Part shown: positions 60,079-64,000 of the stretch, piece by piece
Numbering within the stretch: the first letter of the stretch is position 1
Layout: every line of letters starts with the position of its first letter
Origin: Crocinitomicaceae bacterium
GTDB lineage: Bacteria > Bacteroidota > Bacteroidia > Flavobacteriales_D > Crocinitomicaceae
NCBI GenBank assembly: GCA_021325675.1
Contig: JAJTCM010000008.1
Span: 107,457 to 171,456, forward strand
Direction: 5' to 3'
DNA: 64,000 nucleotides
Program-made: the position numbers and the translations under genes
Notes under the pieces: model-generated
The model's database searches: none
The model's input: only the letters and a program-made list of their open reading frames with translations
What the model was told of the DNA's origin: nothing

Positions 60079-60393
60079 ATGATAAACAAACGTGTAAGAT
60101 TGGTAAGCTACCTGGTAATCCTGGTAGCTTTACCAATCTTTTTTTTATTCCTTCCGGCGAGCTATTTTGATCACGGTCAATCGCTTTGCCCTTCTAAATC
60201 CCTGCTCGACATCGAATGTCCCGGCTGCGGCATTACGCGTGCCATCCAACACCTTATCCACCTGGACTTTCACGCTGCCTGGGAATACAATAAATTATCA
60301 TTTTTTGTTTTGCCGCTTTTCGGATTCTTGTGGATCAGGGAAATACTCCGGGTCAAAAAAAGTATATCTTTGAATGAAAATGTAAAACCATAA
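60079..60393 (+). CDS. DUF2752 membrane protein
   Basis: A 104-residue membrane protein. An N-terminal span is followed by the family motif ECPGCGITRAIQHLI and a second span (LSFFVLPLFGFLWI). DUF2752 proteins are small inner-membrane proteins of unknown role. The first ~20 codons overlap a terminator-like hairpin, so expression may depend on readthrough from the lipoprotein gene. The start ATG is one base after the upstream stop. Confidence 0.88.
   Translation: MINKRVRLVSYLVILVALPIFFLFLPASYFDHGQSLCPSKSLLDIECPGCGITRAIQHLIHLDFHAAWEYNKLSFFVLPLFGFLWIREILRVKKSISLNENVKP
60096..60146 (+). terminator. terminator-like hairpin inside the 5' end of the DUF2752 gene
   Basis: AAGATTGGTAAGCTACC (60096-60112) pairs with GGTAGCTTTACCAATCTT (60123-60140) with one bulged base, and is followed by a run of T ending near 60146. 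It is located 17 bases into the DUF2752 frame. It looks like the terminator of copy 2, as AAGATTGGT/ACCAATCTT also forms the terminator of copy 1. Confidence 0.7.
60365..60372 (+). promoter_or_regulatory. -7 promoter element upstream of the 60420 gene
   Basis: TATCTTTG fits TAnnTTTG and lies within the end of DUF2752, 47 bp upstream of the next gene's ATG. Confidence 0.4.
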
Positions 60394-60419
60394 TAAGCAA
60401 ACATTTTAAAATAAATGGT

Positions 60420-60905
60420 ATGAAAAAAATCAGCCTGGCGGCCGCCCTGTTTTTGACAACGGCGCTTTTTGCCCAAAACTACTCTACCGCGATCGGAATT
60501 AAATCCGGGTATCCCGGCTACGGATCCATTAATCTCAAAAAATTTATAGGCTCAGGCGATGTTGCCATTGATGCGCTTTTGGGAGCTAATTTCGAAAGCA
60601 CTTCACGCTATATCTGGGGCCAGTGCCTGTTCGAAAAAAACCTGGACATCGGCAATAGATCCGGGTTTAACTGGTACTACGGCGCCGGTCCTTCGGTGGG
60701 TTATTGGGTTTCCGGAAGCGAATTTTATAAAGGAAAATATTACTCCGGAATGTGGCTCGCAATTGATGCCGTAATCGGGATAGAATATACGTTAACCGCC
60801 ATTCCGCTGAACCTTGCGTTTGAAGCCGGGCCGTCGCTGAACATAATACCTTACGTTCGTCCCGACGGTATGGCGAATATAGCCTTACGTTACGCGATTC
60901 AATAA
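60420..60905 (+). CDS. small secreted beta-barrel-like protein
   Basis: A 161-residue protein with a signal peptide (MKKISLAAALFLTTALFAQ). The mature part alternates hydrophobic and polar residues with many Gly, Tyr and Trp residues (GIKSGYPGYGSINLKKF, WYYGAGPSVGYWVSGSEF), and ends with RYAIQ, compatible with a small outer-membrane beta-barrel. No family recognised beyond this. Confidence 0.75.
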   Translation: MKKISLAAALFLTTALFAQNYSTAIGIKSGYPGYGSINLKKFIGSGDVAIDALLGANFESTSRYIWGQCLFEKNLDIGNRSGFNWYYGAGPSVGYWVSGSEFYKGKYYSGMWLAIDAVIGIEYTLTAIPLNLAFEAGPSLNIIPYVRPDGMANIALRYAIQ

Positions 60906-60908
60906 AAT

Positions 60909-61274
60909 ATGTCACAGCCGCGCCTTTGCCTCGAGTGCAGCCAGGTCCTGAAAGGGAGAAAAGATCAGAAATTCTGCTCGGATTACTGCCGTAACGGGTA
61001 TAACAACCGCCAGAATGAAGACGCTAACAAATACGTGCGCCGGATCAATGGTATTTTGCGTAAAAACCGCCGGATCCTCGAGCGGCTCAACCCGAAAGGA
61101 ACCCAAACCGTTGACGGGATCACACTCGCCGAAGAAGGCTTCAACTTCCATTATTACACCAATATTTACGAGACCCAAAAAGGCGCTGCCTATGTTTTCT
61201 GCTATGAATTCGGCTACCGCAAGCTCGACAATGACCAATATATGCTTGTCATCAAACAGGATTATGTGAAATAA
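60909..61274 (+). CDS. small zinc-finger-like cytosolic protein
   Basis: A 121-residue protein with an N-terminal zinc-binding pattern (CLECSQVLKG and KFCSDYCRNGY), followed by a helical, basic segment (NKYVRRINGILRKNRRILERL) and a C-terminal domain without cysteine ligands (EFGYRKLDNDQYM). Similar proteins occur as hypotheticals in Bacteroidota. The cysteine motif could bind zinc and nucleic acid. Starts 3 bp after the beta-barrel gene. Confidence 0.78.
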   Translation: MSQPRLCLECSQVLKGRKDQKFCSDYCRNGYNNRQNEDANKYVRRINGILRKNRRILERLNPKGTQTVDGITLAEEGFNFHYYTNIYETQKGAAYVFCYEFGYRKLDNDQYMLVIKQDYVK

Positions 61275-61366
61275 GCGCCAGGAATACAGGAATGTGGTGA
61301 AAAAAATCCGTGTTTTCGTGCTCAAGGAAGAATTTTTTATAAATTCACAATCCGAACATCTGAATT

Positions 61367-64000
61367 ATGCGTATTCTACTCCTCTTTGCTGTCACCGCAA
61401 TTTCATACATTTCCTTCGCCCAGCCTTATTTGGGGGAGAAGTATAAACCGGAAAACAAAGCCAAGCCGGCGAAAGCGGGTTTCTGTATTCCGCCGAGCAC
61501 CACCACTTACCTGGAGGCAAACAACGTGCGGGCGATGATCCACACTGCAGGAAACTTGTGGCAAGTGCCCAATCAGAATTTTTCCCAATACGAAATCCCG
61601 AAAAACTCGGGGATAATGGCTTTGTTTACATCAGCGCTCTGGCTGGGTGGAACGGACGTCAACGGGCAACTGAAGCTTGCCGCTCTCCGCTACCGCGAAG
61701 GACAGGATTACTGGACCGGGCCGCTCACGAAAATTTCTGCGTTGACGGAATATGAAAACTGTCTTAAATACGATAAGCACTTTGTTTCACGCCAGGATGA
61801 GGTGCGCCAGTTCGATGCCTGGTATCAGCAAGGTGTGTTTGATTTGCAAAACGGAACGAGCAAACAGTCAGAGCTTTTTCCGAATTACCAGGTCCCGAAA
61901 ATTATCAAAGAATGGCCAGCGCACGGTGATGTGAGCATTGGACAGGATTTTTACCTGGCCCCTTTCTATGACCGCGACGAAAACGGGGTGTACGAATGGG
62001 AAAAAGGCGACTATCCCTGGTATGATTTTAAGAAAGACAAGACATGCACCGTCGACCGGGAAGTGAGCTTATACGGCGATCAGAACTTCTGGTGGGTGAT
62101 GAACGATAAGGGAAATATCCACACGGAAACGGGCGGCGACCCGATCGGGATGGAAATCCGGGCCCAGGCTTTTGCCTTCTCTACCAATGACGAAGTCAAC
62201 AACATGACTTTTTACAATTATGAGCTGATCAACCGGGGAACGCAGACTTTGCAGGACACTTATTTCGGAATTTTTGTGGACGGCGCCCTGGGTGATCCCT
62301 ATGATGATTATGTTGGCTGTGATGTAAACCGGGGTCTTGGATACGATTATAACGGCGATTCCTACGATGGGGACAACCTTGGTTTTAAAGGATACGGCGA
62401 TTATCCCGCAGCGGTTGGCGTTGACTTTTTCGAAGGGCCATACCAGGATAATGACATGATCGATAATGCTTACGGTATCGGGTTAAATGAAGCGTTGAAC
62501 GGAATCGGTTACGGAGATGGCATTGTGGATAACGAACGCTTTGGAATGCGCCGCTTTCTTTACTACAATAATACGGGAAGCTCGGCAAATATCAATACCA
62601 CCGACCCGATCAAAGCGCTGGATTACTACAATTATATGAGGGGCTTCTGGAAAGACGGCACCCGCTTTAGCTATGGCGGAACAGGCCACATTTCAGACTC
62701 GGAATCTGACCCCAACGCACCTTGTGATTTTATTTTTCCGGGTGATACCGATCCTTTGGGCTGGGGTACGGATGGAGTGCCGCAGCCGGTCTGGACGGAA
62801 GAAACATCCAATAACGAACCTTACGACAGGAGGACTTTACAATCCGCCGGTCCCTTTGTTTTAAAACCGGGTGCGGTGAACAACATTACGGTAGGTGTTG
62901 TGTGGGCGAGGGCAAGCGGCGGCGGTCCTTTCGCTTCCGTTGAAAAGCTTAAGATAGCAGATGACAAGGCCCAGTCTTTGTTTGAAAACTGCTTTAAAGT
63001 GCTGGATGCCCCGCATGCCCCGGACTTATCGGCGCAGGAGCTCGCTAATGAAGTCATCCTCACGATTGAAAACCCGCTTAACTCGAATAATTACGGTGAA
63101 AACTACGAAGAAGTGGATCCTTTTATCGTTTACGGCGGAACGGATGAGACGAAAACGTATCGCTTCCAGGGTTATATGATTTACCAGGTGAAGGATAATT
63201 CCATATCGGCGTCAGATATTGAAGACAACACCAAAGCCCGGCTTGTTGCCCAGTGTGACATCAAAGACAACGTTGACCGGCTGATCAATTTTGAATACGA
63301 TGAAGACCTCGAAGCATCCATCCCGGTTGAAAAAGTGGACGGTGAAAACAAAGGTGTCAGCCACAGCTTCCGGATGACGGAAGACCAGTTTGCCCAGGGA
63401 GAGCGCCGCCTGGTGAACTTCAAGCGCTATTATTACCTGGCGATTGCTTATGCCTATAATAATTACAAAGAATACGACCCAACGGACCCGGCTTCGCTTG
63501 ACGGACAGAAAAAGCCATTTTTACCAAGCCGGAAAGCAGCAATCGGCGAGATAAAAGTACTGGAAGCGATCCCGCACGATCCGCGGCCTGAAGCCGGAGG
63601 AACTTTACACTACCTGGAGTATGGCTCTTCCCCTGAGGTAACCCGTATCGACGGAACAGGAAACGGTAACCGCGCGGTTGACTTGACACAGGCCAGCATT
63701 GACTTCATTGTCAACAACGGTTTCATGGAAAAACCGGTTTACGAGGAAGGCAAAGGCCCGATCAACATCAAGGTGGTTGACCCGCTGAACCTGGTTTCCG
63801 GTTACTTCGAGTGTCAGTTTTTATATGCCGATATCGCCAACCCGGGCCAGAACTTCATCGACCGTGGTACGGATACTGCCGAATGGGTAGTTTACCGCTA
63901 CGATCAAAAAGGAGGAACGCTTCTGGACTCCGTTTTCTCCGACAGGACGATCGCAAGCTCCAACGAGCAGATTATCCCGGAGTGGGGGATCTCGGTTCAG
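61367..64000 (+). CDS. large secreted protein, 3' end outside window
   Basis: The frame begins at ATG 61367 with a signal peptide (MRILLLFAVTAISYISFAQ) and remains open through 878 codons to the edge of the window. The visible part (SALWLGGTDVNGQLKLAALR, GMEIRAQAFAFSTNDEVNNM, in part IRAQAFAFSTNDEVNN, and FNYELINRGTQ-like FYNYELINRGT) matches a class of large Bacteroidota extracellular proteins that usually end in a type IX sorting domain; this end cannot be seen. Function unknown. No repeat units were seen. Confidence 0.88.
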   Translation, partial: MRILLLFAVTAISYISFAQPYLGEKYKPENKAKPAKAGFCIPPSTTTYLEANNVRAMIHTAGNLWQVPNQNFSQYEIPKNSGIMALFTSALWLGGTDVNGQLKLAALRYREGQDYWTGPLTKISALTEYENCLKYDKHFVSRQDEVRQFDAWYQQGVFDLQNGTSKQSELFPNYQVPKIIKEWPAHGDVSIGQDFYLAPFYDRDENGVYEWEKGDYPWYDFKKDKTCTVDREVSLYGDQNFWWVMNDKGNIHTETGGDPIGMEIRAQAFAFSTNDEVNNMTFYNYELINRGTQTLQDTYFGIFVDGALGDPYDDYVGCDVNRGLGYDYNGDSYDGDNLGFKGYGDYPAAVGVDFFEGPYQDNDMIDNAYGIGLNEALNGIGYGDGIVDNERFGMRRFLYYNNTGSSANINTTDPIKALDYYNYMRGFWKDGTRFSYGGTGHISDSESDPNAPCDFIFPGDTDPLGWGTDGVPQPVWTEETSNNEPYDRRTLQSAGPFVLKPGAVNNITVGVVWARASGGGPFASVEKLKIADDKAQSLFENCFKVLDAPHAPDLSAQELANEVILTIENPLNSNNYGENYEEVDPFIVYGGTDETKTYRFQGYMIYQVKDNSISASDIEDNTKARLVAQCDIKDNVDRLINFEYDEDLEASIPVEKVDGENKGVSHSFRMTEDQFAQGERRLVNFKRYYYLAIAYAYNNYKEYDPTDPASLDGQKKPFLPSRKAAIGEIKVLEAIPHDPRPEAGGTLHYLEYGSSPEVTRIDGTGNGNRAVDLTQASIDFIVNNGFMEKPVYEEGKGPINIKVVDPLNLVSGYFECQFLYADIANPGQNFIDRGTDTAEWVVYRYDQKGGTLLDSVFSDRTIASSNEQIIPEWGISVQ

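Noticed and set aside
1..64000. CRISPR arrays, insertion sequences, prophage or integrative elements
   Set aside because: I saw no regularly spaced repeats, transposase or integrase genes, and no tRNA-linked direct repeats near tRNA-Cys.

Overview
This 64 kb window is chromosomal DNA of a Bacteroidota bacterium, most likely a Flavobacteriales member (Crocinitomicaceae/Fluviicola-like; genus is inference). Evidence: repeated Bacteroidota-type promoters (-7 TAnnTTTG), the large plant-type IspG, HisKA_2 sensor kinases paired with LytTR regulators, DUF4175, YaiO and DUF983 proteins, and secreted proteins with type IX secretion/gliding-motility style C-terminal domains. Codon use looks even throughout. 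I see no insertion sequence, prophage, CRISPR array or rRNA.

Layout. 0-7 kb: a PadR-PspC envelope-stress pair (PspC runs off the left edge), pgk, a rhodanese, a YqaA membrane protein, and an overlapping omega-amidase/methionine aminotransferase pair. 7-14 kb: paaH and paaG homologues separated by a TPR histidine kinase, an alpha/beta hydrolase, and a TPR-SpoIIE phosphatase. 13.6-23.4 kb: metallo-hydrolase, thioredoxin, DoxX, fatty acid desaturase, ispG, a Crp-family regulator and small proteins. 23.4-32.3 kb: a six-gene minus-strand operon of two hybrid kinases, a lone receiver, a YaiO-type outer-membrane protein, a HEAT protein and a processive GT2 synthase. This looks like a phosphorelay-controlled exopolysaccharide machine. 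32.6-35.9 kb: two paralogous kinases with a globin-like N-terminal sensor and a single-domain receiver.

36-50.8 kb has the marks of a replication origin neighbourhood. Two perfect 16-bp parS sites lie between ybeY and mnmG (gidA), a third lies at the mnmG/methyltransferase junction, and a 603-bp gene-free region (50194-50796) carries DnaA-box-like 9-mers beside a tract of about 7% GC. Genes are mainly on the minus strand to its left and almost all on the plus strand to its right, as expected for divergent forks. The same stretch carries DUF4175, an RsbW-like ATPase, gltX, folB, tRNA-Cys, an ECF sigma/anti-sigma pair, a TlpA-like protein, an M28 peptidase and rpiB.

50.8-64 kb: a PAS/HisKA_2 kinase with its LytTR regulator, asd, a lamin-tail surface protein, duplicated lipoprotein-Pmp3 genes, a DUF2752 gene whose 5' end contains a terminator-like hairpin, small proteins, and a large secreted protein that runs off the right edge.

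Most signalling genes fall into phosphorelay or partner-switching classes (HisKA, HisKA_2, SpoIIE, RsbW-like). No c-di-GMP enzymes were seen.
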